A stretch of 6,930 nt of DNA from Actinomycetes bacterium (GCA_023412515.1 JAEYNO010000231.1:1-6930); one strand, 5' to 3'; counted from the stretch's first letter, positions 1 through 5,420 are shown. Notes: generated from the sequence alone by a model not told the origin. A program made the numbers and translations.

Positions 1-397
1 CGCCGTGCGCCCACACGTGCAGCCGCCGGTCCGGCACGGCGTCCGCCTCGGCGGTCGCGCGGGTCAGCAGCGCGCGCGCGACGCCGTGCCGGCGGTGCGC
101 GGGGTGCGCCACGAGCTCGGCGCGCACGGTCGTCGAGCTGCCCACGTCGAGCTGTGCGTAGCCCAGCAGCGGACCCGCTCCGTCGTCGCCCTCGCCCGGC
201 GCGCGGCGGGCGAGCAGGTGCACGACGCGCGCCTCGTCCTCGGTGAGCCACAGCAGCGGCTGCTCGGACAGCGGGGGCACGCCGTCGTGCTGCGCGGCCG
301 CCTGCGCGAGCGCGCGCACCTCGTCGGCCTGCGCCGGCGTGAGCGGGCCGGCCACGGCCGTGACCAACATCGGGACCTCGGTGCCGTCGGACGCCAT
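1..397 (-). CDS. mshD: Mycothiol synthase (MshD), N-terminal part, cut by window edge
   Basis: Mycothiol acetyltransferase transfers acetyl from acetyl-CoA to the cysteine amine of Cys-GlcN-Ins, the last step in making mycothiol, the main thiol of actinomycetes; it is cytoplasmic. Only 132 residues are visible; the family has about 300 and two tandem GNAT domains, so this is most of the first domain. Family-like features are the opening LTPAQADEVRALAQAA, then HDGVPPLSEQPLLWL, a GNAT strand LLGYAQLD, and an acetyl-CoA-binding turn RRHGVARALL (about residues 101-110), followed by LHVWAHG at the edge. The ATG at 395-397 is the in-frame start just before the conserved opening. No clear Shine-Dalgarno precedes it. 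It is divergent from the monooxygenase gene across a 126-bp gap. The first MshD domain is the degenerate one in known structures (family knowledge), and the second is outside the window. Another GNAT enzyme is possible but less likely. Confidence 0.8.
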   Translation of the reverse strand, partial: MASDGTEVPMLVTAVAGPLTPAQADEVRALAQAAAQHDGVPPLSEQPLLWLTEDEARVVHLLARRAPGEGDDGAGPLLGYAQLDVGSSTTVRAELVAHPAHRRHGVARALLTRATAEADAVPDRRLHVWAHG

Positions 398-523
398 GCG
401 CCCATCCCATCACGGACGGGTGCGCGCGCGGAGGCCCGTCGGGGTGACGGGTGCGGGCCGCGCGGTCCCGTGGGCCGGGCACCCGAGCGGGCGTCCAGGT
501 GCACCGGGTAGCGTGGACGCGCC
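398..523. other. Divergent intergenic region between mshD and monooxygenase
   Basis: This 126-bp gap must hold the promoters of both divergent genes. It is GC-rich, with no Shine-Dalgarno of usual strength before either start. The only promoter-like hexamer I could pick out is TAGCGT at 509-514 on the plus strand. Confidence 0.5.
509..514 (+). promoter_or_regulatory. Candidate -10 box of the monooxygenase gene, near-leaderless
   Basis: TAGCGT fits the actinobacterial -10 pattern TANNNT. It ends 9 bp before the ATG at 524, so transcription would begin about 2-4 nt before the start codon and give an almost leaderless mRNA. This matches the absence of a Shine-Dalgarno sequence. No convincing -35 box is visible. 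The call is pattern-based only. Confidence 0.3.
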
Positions 524-2032
524 ATGAGCAGCCCCGCCGTCGCCACCGCAGCCCCGGGGGGCCGCCGTGCACGGCGCCGGGCCGAGGGGCCCCGCACGGT
601 CGACGTCGACGTGGTCGTCGTCGGCGCCGGGCAGGCCGGGCTGTCGGCCGCGTACCACCTGCACCGCACGGGGCTCGTGCCGGTCGGCACGCGCGGCTGG
701 GAGCGGGCGCGCGGCACGTTCGTCGTGCTCGACGAGAACCCGCGCGCCGGTGGCGCGTGGCAGCACCGGTGGCGCTCGCTCACGATGGCCGACGCGCACC
801 ACGTGCACGACCTGCCCGGCATGCCGCTCGCGGTCGTCGACGCCGCCGAGCCCGCCGCCGACGCGGTGCCGTACTACTTCGCGCAGTACGAGGAGGCGTT
901 CGGCCTCAACGTGCAGCGGCCGGTGCGCGTGACGCGCGTGGCGCGCGGTGACGACGTGGACGGCGAGCCGCGGTACGCGGTCGAGACGCAGCACGTCGAC
1001 CACCCCGACGCGCGTGTCGTGTGGTCCGCGCGCGGCGTCGTGAACGCGTCGGGCACGTGGGGTCGCCCGTTCTGGCCGAGCTACCCCGGCCGGGCGGACT
1101 TCCGCGGGCGGCAGCTGCACGCGCGCGACTTCCGCACCGCGGAGGAGCTCGCCGACGGGCACGTCGTCGTGGTGGGCGGCGGGACGTCGGCCGTGCAGCT
1201 GCTGCTGCAGGTCGCCGAGGTCACCACGACGACGTGGGTCACGCGCCGCCCGCCGCGGTGGGTGGACGCCGAGTTCACGCCCGAGCTGGGACGCGAGGCC
1301 GTCGCGCGCGTCGAGGAGCGCGTGCGCGCGGGGCTGCCGCCCGAGTCGGTCGTGTCCGTGACCGACCTGCCGCTGACCCCCGCCTACCGCGCGGGCATCG
1401 CGTCCGGCGTGCTGCGTGCACGGCCGCCGTTCTCGCGGCTGGTCGCGGACGGGGTCGTGTGGGACGACGAGGCGACGGCCGCGGCGCGGCTCCCGGGTGG
1501 CACGCCCGGCGTCGACCGGGTCCACGACGGCCGGGTGCGCGGCGGCGACGGGGTGCATGACGGCCGGGGCCGTGACGTCGACGGGGTTCGCGACGGCCGG
1601 GGGCGTGACGTCGACGGGGTCCACGACGGCCAGGTGCGCGACGTCGACGGGGTCCACGACGGCTGGTCTCCCGGAGATGCGGGCGCACCGGGTGGTCGCG
1701 GCGAGCCGGACGGGGAGTGGCCGCCGGCGACCGAGCGTCCGCCGGGGGTCCCGCACCCCGCCGTCGATCCCGAGCTCGGCGCCTGGGTCGACGGCCCGTC
1801 GTTCGTTCCCGCCCGGACCGTGCTGTGGGCTACCGGCTTCCGCGCGTCGCTCGACCACCTCGCACCGCTCGGGCTGCGCGGCCCGGGCGGCGGCATCGCG
1901 ATGGACGGCACCGAGGTCGTCGCGGAGCCGCGCGTGCAGCTCGTCGGCTACGGCCCGAGCGCCTCGACGGTCGGCGCCAACCGCGCGGGCCGCGAGGCCG
2001 CCCGCCGCCTGCGCCGCCACCTGCGCTGGTGA
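524..2032 (+). CDS. FAD/NAD(P)-dependent flavin monooxygenase (class B FMO-like) with repeat insertion
   Basis: A predicted soluble oxidoreductase that would use NAD(P)H and O2 through FAD; substrate unknown. Domains in order: basic low-complexity N-terminus (1-25); FAD Rossmann motif VVVVGAGQAG (GxGxxG at 34-39); an FMO-type fingerprint FxGxxxHxxxF formed by F193, G195, H199 and F203; NAD(P) Rossmann motif VVVVGGGTSA (218-223); and the late VLWATGF motif (433-439) common to flavin monooxygenases. The C-terminal LVGYGPSASTVGANRAG closes the FAD site. At 502 residues it exceeds single-chain relatives such as ArsO-like or CzcO-like proteins (roughly 350-450), because about residues 315-425 are a Gly/Asp/Arg/Pro-rich insertion with five 11-residue repeats just before the ATG motif. 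The ATG at 524 has no clear Shine-Dalgarno but follows a possible -10 box. The fold assignment is secure; the reaction (S/N-oxidation, Baeyer-Villiger or other) cannot be read from sequence. Confidence 0.85.
   Translation: MSSPAVATAAPGGRRARRRAEGPRTVDVDVVVVGAGQAGLSAAYHLHRTGLVPVGTRGWERARGTFVVLDENPRAGGAWQHRWRSLTMADAHHVHDLPGMPLAVVDAAEPAADAVPYYFAQYEEAFGLNVQRPVRVTRVARGDDVDGEPRYAVETQHVDHPDARVVWSARGVVNASGTWGRPFWPSYPGRADFRGRQLHARDFRTAEELADGHVVVVGGGTSAVQLLLQVAEVTTTTWVTRRPPRWVDAEFTPELGREAVARVEERVRAGLPPESVVSVTDLPLTPAYRAGIASGVLRARPPFSRLVADGVVWDDEATAAARLPGGTPGVDRVHDGRVRGGDGVHDGRGRDVDGVRDGRGRDVDGVHDGQVRDVDGVHDGWSPGDAGAPGGRGEPDGEWPPATERPPGVPHPAVDPELGAWVDGPSFVPARTVLWATGFRASLDHLAPLGLRGPGGGIAMDGTEVVAEPRVQLVGYGPSASTVGANRAGREAARRLRRHLRW
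1514..1678 (+). repeat. Five in-frame 33-bp tandem repeats in the monooxygenase
   Basis: Five consecutive 33-bp units start at 1514, 1547, 1580, 1613 and 1646. They encode 11-residue units on the pattern DGVHDGRGRDV: DRVHDGRVRGG, DGVHDGRGRDV, DGVRDGRGRDV, DGVHDGQVRDV and DGVHDGWSPGD. The DNA is as well conserved as the protein (repeated GACGTCGACGGGGT, CACGACGGCC), so the array probably arose by recent in-frame duplication. It covers residues 331-385, between the NAD(P) domain and the final FAD motif. The units are Asp/Gly/Arg-rich with no hydrophobic core, so a flexible solvent-exposed loop is likely. Confidence 0.9.
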
Positions 2033-2086
2033 GCCCCGCCGGCCGGCGACCGGGCAAGGCAGACCGGGTCGACCGGGATTGCAGAA

Positions 2087-2120
2087 CCGCGAACTGGTCA
2101 GACGTGCGACCAGTTCGCGG
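2087..2120. terminator. 13-bp perfect inverted repeat after the monooxygenase gene
   Basis: The arms CCGCGAACTGGTC (2087-2099) and GACCAGTTCGCGG (2108-2120) are exact reverse complements around an 8-nt loop. The structure lies 55 bp past the stop at 2032 and is symmetric, so it could terminate transcription from either converging gene, but it has no U-tract. It is also the 5' part of a 58-nt repeat copy, so its main role may instead be as a protein-binding dyad or mobile repeat. Confidence 0.4.
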
Positions 2121-2149
2121 CGGTCGCGGTCGATCTCTGACCAGTTGAT
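2092..2149 (+). repeat. 58-nt dyad repeat, copy 1
   Basis: First of four equal-length copies. Counting from the first base, ACTGGTC occupies positions 2-8, GACCAGT 17-23 and a third direct GACCAGT 48-54; all three keep these offsets in the other copies, although the sequence between them has diverged. In this copy the outer arms extend to 13 bp (outermost pairs read G-C where copy 2 has C-G). No known family recognised. Confidence 0.75.
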
Positions 2150-2168
2150 GGTGGCCGGGGTAGCCGTC

Positions 2169-2204
2169 GACCAGTTGGTGGTGGTCGGGTCGACGTCTGG
2201 CCAG
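2169..2204 (+). repeat. Two further half-sites downstream of repeat copy 1
   Basis: GACCAGTTGG starts at 2169 and a degenerate GGCCAG at 2199. With the sites at 2108 and 2139 they form a same-strand series with spacings of 31, 30 and 30 bp, close to three helical turns. The other three copies lack this extension. Confidence 0.5.
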
Positions 2205-2394
2205 AGGGTGGCCGACGCTGAGACGTGACCCGGTGACGGCGGCTCGGGTCGGCGCGTCGCCGGGTTCAGGTCCGCGCGGGCGGGGTGCGGCTGCGCCCAC
2301 CTGCCCGTCGCGCCGGCCCTGATGAGCGCCGTCACATGGTGAGAGGTACGGCCTGGTGGCGGCGACCGCGCTCGATGTGCGACCGGGTGACGGC

Positions 2395-2469
2395 GCCCGA
2401 CGTGCTCGCCGCGCCCGATCGCGCTCACCGGGCCCGATCACGCTCGCCGCGCCCGATCGCGCTCTCCCA
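2395..2469 (+). repeat. 18-19-bp tandem repeat, about four units
   Basis: Units start at 2395, 2413, 2432 and 2451. Each begins GCCCGA and contains a CGCTC or TGCTC core; the last three share GCCCGATC at exact 19-bp spacing. The array lies 79 bp past the DUF559 stop and lacks a consistent open frame of its own. The period is not a multiple of three, which also argues against coding. Function unknown. Confidence 0.7.
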
Positions 2470-2547
2470 CGCTCGCCCCGCCCGTCGGGAGTCTCTGCTG
2501 CCAGGCGGGCGGCAGATCGGCGGCCCGTCGACGGTGGCTGGGCGGGT

Positions 2548-3456
2548 TCAGGTCCCGGCCGCGAGGCGCGCGCGCAGTCGTGCCCGCCCCGAGGTCGAGA
2601 AGGTCGACGCCGCGAGCAGCCGGAGCCAGGGGTGGATCCGCTCCGGCCGGTGCGCGCGACCCAGACTTCGATCGACGTCGCGCAGCACCGCGACCGGCTG
2701 GCGGCACAGGTCGGTCGCTGTGTAGCCCCGGCGGCTCCACCCCGTGGCGAGCAACGCGCGGTCGCGGCGCAGGTCGGACGCCTGGCCGCGTGCGGTCCGG
2801 TGATCGGCGCCGTCGTACTCGTGCAGCACGCGTGTGCCGCGGAGCCACAGGTCACCGCGAGCGACGAACGACCCGTCCGCGTCGGTGACGACGTGCTGCG
2901 GCGCGACCGACGCCCCCACCGAGACGTGGAGCATGCGCAGGAGCGTCTCCCACGGCGACTCGCTGCGGTGGTCGGCGAGCCCGAGCGCACGACGCAGCAA
3001 CGGCGCGCCGCGTCGGCGTCCCTCCGCCGCACGCTCGACCTCATCCCGCGACGTCCCTGCGCGGAGCGCGCAGTCCAGCAGGACCACGAGGTCGAGGAGG
3101 GCGACGTCCCGTGCGCACGCCAGGAGCGTGTGGGCGGGTCTGGTGACGGGCAGGCCACCGAGGTGCTGGACGGCGACCTGCCCGGTGACGCGCGTGACGC
3201 GGATGCCGGACCGGCGCAGTCGCGGCTGACCTTCGGGCTGATCGACCAGGACGGGTGCGGCGTCGACGTCGAGGGACCACCACCCGTGCAGCGCGGCCGC
3301 TGTGAGGTGGGAGAACGCGGCGCCCGCGGGGAGCAGCTGTTGCCAGGCGTGCAGGTCCGTCGTGCGGCTCGTGCGGTGCAGGCCGTGCGTCACCCGGACC
3401 CACCCACGCCCCGGCGCGCGCCCCACGGCGACGTCCTGCGCTCCCGTGCGTCCCAT
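2548..3456 (-). CDS. AbiEi-antitoxin-like / DUF559 protein with PD-(D/E)XK-like nuclease core
   Basis: A 302-residue protein of a type abundant and often multicopy in actinomycete genomes, usually annotated as AbiEi-like antitoxin domain or DUF559 protein. Residues about 35-130 resemble the AbiEi-type segment (LPAGAAFSHLTAAALHGWW, then LPVTRPAHTLLACARDVALLDLVVLLDCAL). The C-terminal part, about 165-270, has the Vsr/DUF559 nuclease pattern: E170 in SPWETLLR, D202 in ARGDLWL, E213-Y-D215 with H219 in HEYDGADH, then the basic helix DLRRDRALLATGW. The usual ExK lysine is not seen; D215 replaces it, as is common in DUF559. No adjacent AbiEii-type nucleotidyltransferase toxin is present, so it stands alone. 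The winged-helix N-terminus of many relatives is absent. The ATG at 3456 lacks a good ribosome site, so the start is less certain. DNA binding or cleavage is inferred; the biological role is unknown. 58-nt repeats lie on both sides. Confidence 0.75.
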   Translation of the reverse strand: MGRTGAQDVAVGRAPGRGWVRVTHGLHRTSRTTDLHAWQQLLPAGAAFSHLTAAALHGWWSLDVDAAPVLVDQPEGQPRLRRSGIRVTRVTGQVAVQHLGGLPVTRPAHTLLACARDVALLDLVVLLDCALRAGTSRDEVERAAEGRRRGAPLLRRALGLADHRSESPWETLLRMLHVSVGASVAPQHVVTDADGSFVARGDLWLRGTRVLHEYDGADHRTARGQASDLRRDRALLATGWSRRGYTATDLCRQPVAVLRDVDRSLGRAHRPERIHPWLRLLAASTFSTSGRARLRARLAAGT

Positions 3457-3555
3457 GCGCCCAGCGTGCTGCGACTGCCTCGGCCGAGGTCACCGGCGCT
3501 CCGCGAGCGGGTCGCCGGCCTCGGACCCGGGGCCTGTGGTCCGCTCGACGCGCAA

Positions 3556-3575
3556 CCGGTCACGGGTGCGACCGG
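3556..3575. repeat. Degenerate dyad resembling the 58-nt repeat
   Basis: CCGGTC, an 8-nt spacer ACGGGTGC, then GACCGG form a dyad like that of repeat copy 1 (CTGGTC, AGACGTGC, GACCAG): same spacer length, similar spacer sequence. A CTGACC follows but 10 bp further away than in the true copies. It may be a decayed copy or chance in GC-rich DNA. Confidence 0.3.
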
Positions 3576-3638
3576 CCCACCGGGATCCGGTGACCCCGCG
3601 CGCGCCGGCTGACCCGGTGCTGCGCGACATCGGGCCGC

Positions 3639-3696
3639 GACTGGTCACGGGCGTGACCAGTCGCACGGGCTCGGCGAGGAGATCTGACCGGTTCCG
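3639..3696 (+). repeat. 58-nt dyad repeat, copy 2
   Basis: By eye identical to copy 3 at about 46 of 58 positions with no gaps. The dyad extends to a perfect 12-bp stem, GCGACTGGTCAC (3637-3648) and GTGACCAGTCGC (3653-3664), around a 4-nt loop GGGC. The third half-site is the variant GACCGGTTC at 3686. Two arm pairs differ from other copies in a compensated way: the first/24th bases are G-C here and A-T in copies 1 and 3, and the 10th/15th are C-G here and G-C in copies 3 and 4. Confidence 0.8.
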
Positions 3697-3724
3697 CTGG
3701 ATGCCCGAACGGGGAGGGGAGGTG

Positions 3725-3782
3725 AACTGGTCAGGGAACTGACCAGTTGCGGGGGCTCGGTGAGGAGACGTGACCAGTTCCG
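3725..3782 (+). repeat. 58-nt dyad repeat, copy 3
   Basis: Perfect 10-bp arms AACTGGTCAG (3725-3734) and CTGACCAGTT (3739-3748) surround GGAA, then a GCGGGGGCTCG spacer leads to the third site GACCAGTTC at 3772. About 49 of 58 positions match copy 4. Confidence 0.85.
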
Positions 3783-3809
3783 GGGAGTGCGCGGTCGGTG
3801 GGTGGGGGC

Positions 3810-3847
3810 GGGTGCTGTGGAGGGTGGCGGGTGCTGTGGAGGGTGGC
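3810..3847 (+). repeat. G-rich 19-bp tandem duplication, possible G-quadruplex
   Basis: The 19-bp unit GGGTGCTGTGGAGGGTGGC occurs twice without change (3810-3828 and 3829-3847) and is followed by GGGTCGGGGG. The plus strand therefore carries G-runs at 3822-3824, 3829-3831, 3841-3843, 3848-3850 and 3853-3857, with loops of 4, 9, 4 and 2 nt: a plausible but not ideal G-quadruplex. It separates 58-nt copies 3 and 4. Confidence 0.8.
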
Positions 3848-3870
3848 GGGTCGGGGGTGTGTGAGTGGGG

Positions 3871-3928
3871 GACTGGTCAGGTAGCTGACCAGTTGCGGGG
3901 GCTCGACGACGAGAGCTGACCAGTTGCG
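3871..3928 (+). repeat. 58-nt dyad repeat, copy 4
   Basis: Arms ACTGGTCAG (3872-3880) and CTGACCAGT (3885-3893) surround GTAG. The spacer GCGGGGGCTCG is shared with copy 3, and the third site GACCAGTTG starts at 3918. It ends 15 bp before the mannanase terminator stem. Confidence 0.85.
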
Positions 3929-3943
3929 TGGGTGTGATGAGGA

Positions 3944-3979
3944 CGCCGGCCCCGCCCGGAGTCGGGGGCGGGGCCGGCG
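3944..3979 (-). terminator. Hairpin terminator of the mannanase gene
   Basis: A perfect 14-bp GC stem (3944-3957 with 3966-3979; arm GCCGGCCCCGCCC plus an outer C-G pair) closes an 8-nt loop. It begins 11 bp past the minus-strand stop at 3991-3993. No U-tract follows, as is usual for intrinsic terminators of GC-rich actinomycetes. Confidence 0.7.
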
Positions 3980-3990
3980 GGACCGGGTGC

Positions 3991-5388
3991 TCAGCGGCAG
4001 GTGACCGGGACCGCGCCGGTGGGGGCGGTGCCCGAGCCGATGAAGCCGTAGGTCGTCGAGCCACCCGCGGCCAGCGCACCGTTCCACGCGGCGTTCGTGA
4101 CGGTCTGCAGGCCGCCGGTGCTGCTGAAGGTGCCGCTCCAGCCCTGCGCGACGGACGCGCCGCCGGGCAGCGTGAACGACGTGGTCCAGCCGGTCAGCGC
4201 ACGCGTGCCCGCCGTGACCGTCACCGAGCCCTGGAAGCCACCGGGCCACGCGCTGCCGACCGTGAGCACCGCGCTGCACGCACCGCCCGGCGTGGCGGTC
4301 GGCGTCGGCGTCGGGGTGGGCGTCGCGGTGGGGGTGGGCGTCGGCGTGGGCGTGGGTGTCGGGGTCGGCGTGGGCGGCGCTCCCGAGAAGAACGTCGCGG
4401 TGCGGGCGGTCGAGCGGATGCCGTTCGGCCCGTCGAAGATCAGCCGGCCCCAGTCGGTCTTCTGCGCGGGGTCGAAGTTCCGCACCATGTCGAGGTACTC
4501 GACGCCGCCGCTGTTGCCAGACCACGACCAGCCGTAGTAGCCGATGCCGCGCTCGACGGCCTCGCGCATGATCGTCGCCTCGTCCGGGTCGCCGTCCGAG
4601 TGGTCGTGGCCGAACTCGCCGATGACCAGGGGCAGCCCCGCGTCCTCGAACGCGTCGAGGTAGGCGGTGATGGTCGACGCCTGCGCGTACACGCCGTACA
4701 TGTGGACCGAGAACAGGGTGTTGCCCTCGGGGTCGGCCGCGGCGACGGTCGCGGCCGTGTCCCGCATGACGCCCTTCCAGTCCTGCCCCCAGTTCGGGGC
4801 GTCGACCACGATGTTGTGCCGCAGGCCCGCGGCGCGGACCTTCGCGATCGCGGCCGACGTGGCGGTGGTCCAGCCCGTGACCTGGGGCTCGTTGTTGCCG
4901 GTCGGCTCGTTGCCGATGTTGATCTGCACGAAGTCCTCGGTGCCCTCGAGCACGGGCTTGAGCGACACGAAGTAGTCGGCGGCCGCGTCGAGGCTCACGG
5001 CGCCGGCCTGCTCGCCGTACCCGGTGGTGTCGTGGTTCTCGAGCATGCACACGAGCTGGTTGTCGCGGCACAGCTCGATGACGTCCGCGACGTCGGCGGC
5101 GCTGTTCGCCGTCCAGCGTCCGCCGGACAGCACGACGCGCAGCGCGTTCGCGCCGGCGGCGCGGATCGCGGGGATCGCCGTGGGCGTCTGCGAGGTGTAC
5201 CAGGTGTGGGCGTGGCTGACGCCGCGCGCGACGAACGGCGTGCCGTCGCGCTCGACGAGCTGCGTGCCGGAGACGTGCAGGCCGACGGGGTCGGCGGCGG
5301 AGGCGGTCGTGGCGGCGGCCGTGAGCCCGCCGACGGCCAGCAGCGCGGCGCCGCACGCGGCGGCCGCACGCAGGGAGGTGCTCTTCAT
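3991..5388 (-). CDS. Secreted GH5 (subfamily 8-like) endo-beta-1,4-mannanase with CBM2
   Basis: A 465-residue secreted enzyme predicted to cut internal beta-1,4-mannosidic bonds in mannan, gluco- or galactomannan. A signal peptide (1-31) has basic start MKSTSLR, hydrophobic core and ASA-A cleavage site. The GH5 domain (about 35-337) reads like actinomycete GH5_8 mannanases: GVSHAHTWY, RVVLSGGRW, VIELC, LENHDTTGYGE. The acid/base is E161 in NIGNEP, the nucleophile E258 in VIGEFG, with H228-x-Y in the substrate cleft. A pure Pro-Thr/Ala linker (338-367) leads to CBM2 (371-464), bounded by C371 and C464, with likely cellulose-facing W381, W417 and W435. All key residues are present. The ATG at 5388 is chosen over the in-frame Met at 5529 because it begins the signal peptide and has a GAGGA ribosome site 5 nt upstream. 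Two LacI-like operators lie upstream. Cellulase is the main alternative, but motif wording favours mannanase. Confidence 0.88.
   Translation of the reverse strand: MKSTSLRAAAACGAALLAVGGLTAAATTASAADPVGLHVSGTQLVERDGTPFVARGVSHAHTWYTSQTPTAIPAIRAAGANALRVVLSGGRWTANSAADVADVIELCRDNQLVCMLENHDTTGYGEQAGAVSLDAAADYFVSLKPVLEGTEDFVQINIGNEPTGNNEPQVTGWTTATSAAIAKVRAAGLRHNIVVDAPNWGQDWKGVMRDTAATVAAADPEGNTLFSVHMYGVYAQASTITAYLDAFEDAGLPLVIGEFGHDHSDGDPDEATIMREAVERGIGYYGWSWSGNSGGVEYLDMVRNFDPAQKTDWGRLIFDGPNGIRSTARTATFFSGAPPTPTPTPTPTPTPTPTATPTPTPTPTATPGGACSAVLTVGSAWPGGFQGSVTVTAGTRALTGWTTSFTLPGGASVAQGWSGTFSSTGGLQTVTNAAWNGALAAGGSTTYGFIGSGTAPTGAVPVTCR
4288..4377 (-). repeat. Hexanucleotide repeat coding the Pro-Thr linker
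   Basis: About 15 six-base units of the form CCSACS encode alternating Pro and Thr, twice interrupted by Ala-Thr, over residues 338-367. Such linkers keep catalytic and binding domains apart and are often O-glycosylated in actinomycetes (family knowledge). The repetitive DNA is prone to length change by slippage. Confidence 0.85.
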
Positions 5389-5393
5389 GGACG

Positions 5394-5398
5394 TCCTC
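5394..5398 (-). promoter_or_regulatory. Ribosome binding site of the mannanase
   Basis: GAGGA on the minus strand ends 5 nt before the ATG at 5386-5388. It is the clearest Shine-Dalgarno in the window and decides the start in favour of the signal-peptide methionine. Confidence 0.75.
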
Positions 5399-5420
5399 GT
5401 TCCGCGAAGGGTGGCAGGGA

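Larger units (their letters stand above)
2033..2547. other. 515-bp convergent intergenic region with repeats
   Basis: This region lies between the 3' ends of the monooxygenase and DUF559 genes. Two repeat families account for its visible structure: one 58-nt dyad element with two further half-sites (2092-2204), and four 18-19-bp tandem units (2395-2469). A 13-bp exact repeat, CGGGTTCAGGTCC, occurs at 2261-2273 and again at 2543-2555 across the stop of the DUF559 gene. Open frames here run as shadows through both neighbours and none resembles a protein family. I see no RNA gene. Confidence 0.7.
3457..3990. other. 534-bp repeat-rich intergenic region
   Basis: This stretch lies upstream of the DUF559 gene and downstream of the mannanase gene, both on the minus strand. 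From left to right it holds a weak dyad at 3556-3575, three 58-nt repeats (3639-3696, 3725-3782, 3871-3928), a G-rich 19-bp tandem duplication (3810-3847) and the mannanase terminator (3944-3979). Promoter signals for the DUF559 gene should lie near 3457-3500 but none is convincing. Open frames across it only translate the repeats and match no family. Confidence 0.7.

Noticed and set aside
2261..2273. A tRNA T-arm or attachment site, because GGTTCAGGTCC resembles the T-loop consensus.
   Set aside because: The conserved A of the T-loop is replaced, and no acceptor stem or anticodon arm can be drawn around either copy.
410..2428. A very long minus-strand open frame over the monooxygenase gene.
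   Set aside because: It is the antisense of a gene with intact FAD, NAD(P) and FMO motifs. Its translation is Arg/Ala/Pro-rich without domains, and long antisense frames are expected at this GC content.
2548..3456. A complete type IV AbiE toxin-antitoxin system.
   Set aside because: Only one protein is present. Its C-terminal half is a DUF559/Vsr-like nuclease fold, and no AbiEii nucleotidyltransferase is encoded beside it.
2356..3612. A long plus-strand open frame over the DUF559 gene.
   Set aside because: The minus strand gives a recognisable family protein with ordered motifs, whereas the plus translation is low-complexity and runs through non-coding repeats at both ends.
3639..3928. A CRISPR array.
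   Set aside because: Intervals between copies vary (28 and 88 nt), the copies are only about 80% alike, the intervening DNA is itself repetitive, and no cas gene is present.
3645..4079. Minus-strand frames translating the 58-nt repeats into recurring NWS and PPQLVS peptides.
   Set aside because: The apparent peptide repeats follow from the DNA repeats. Compensated changes preserve the dyad rather than codons, and the frame overlaps the mannanase terminator and 3' end.
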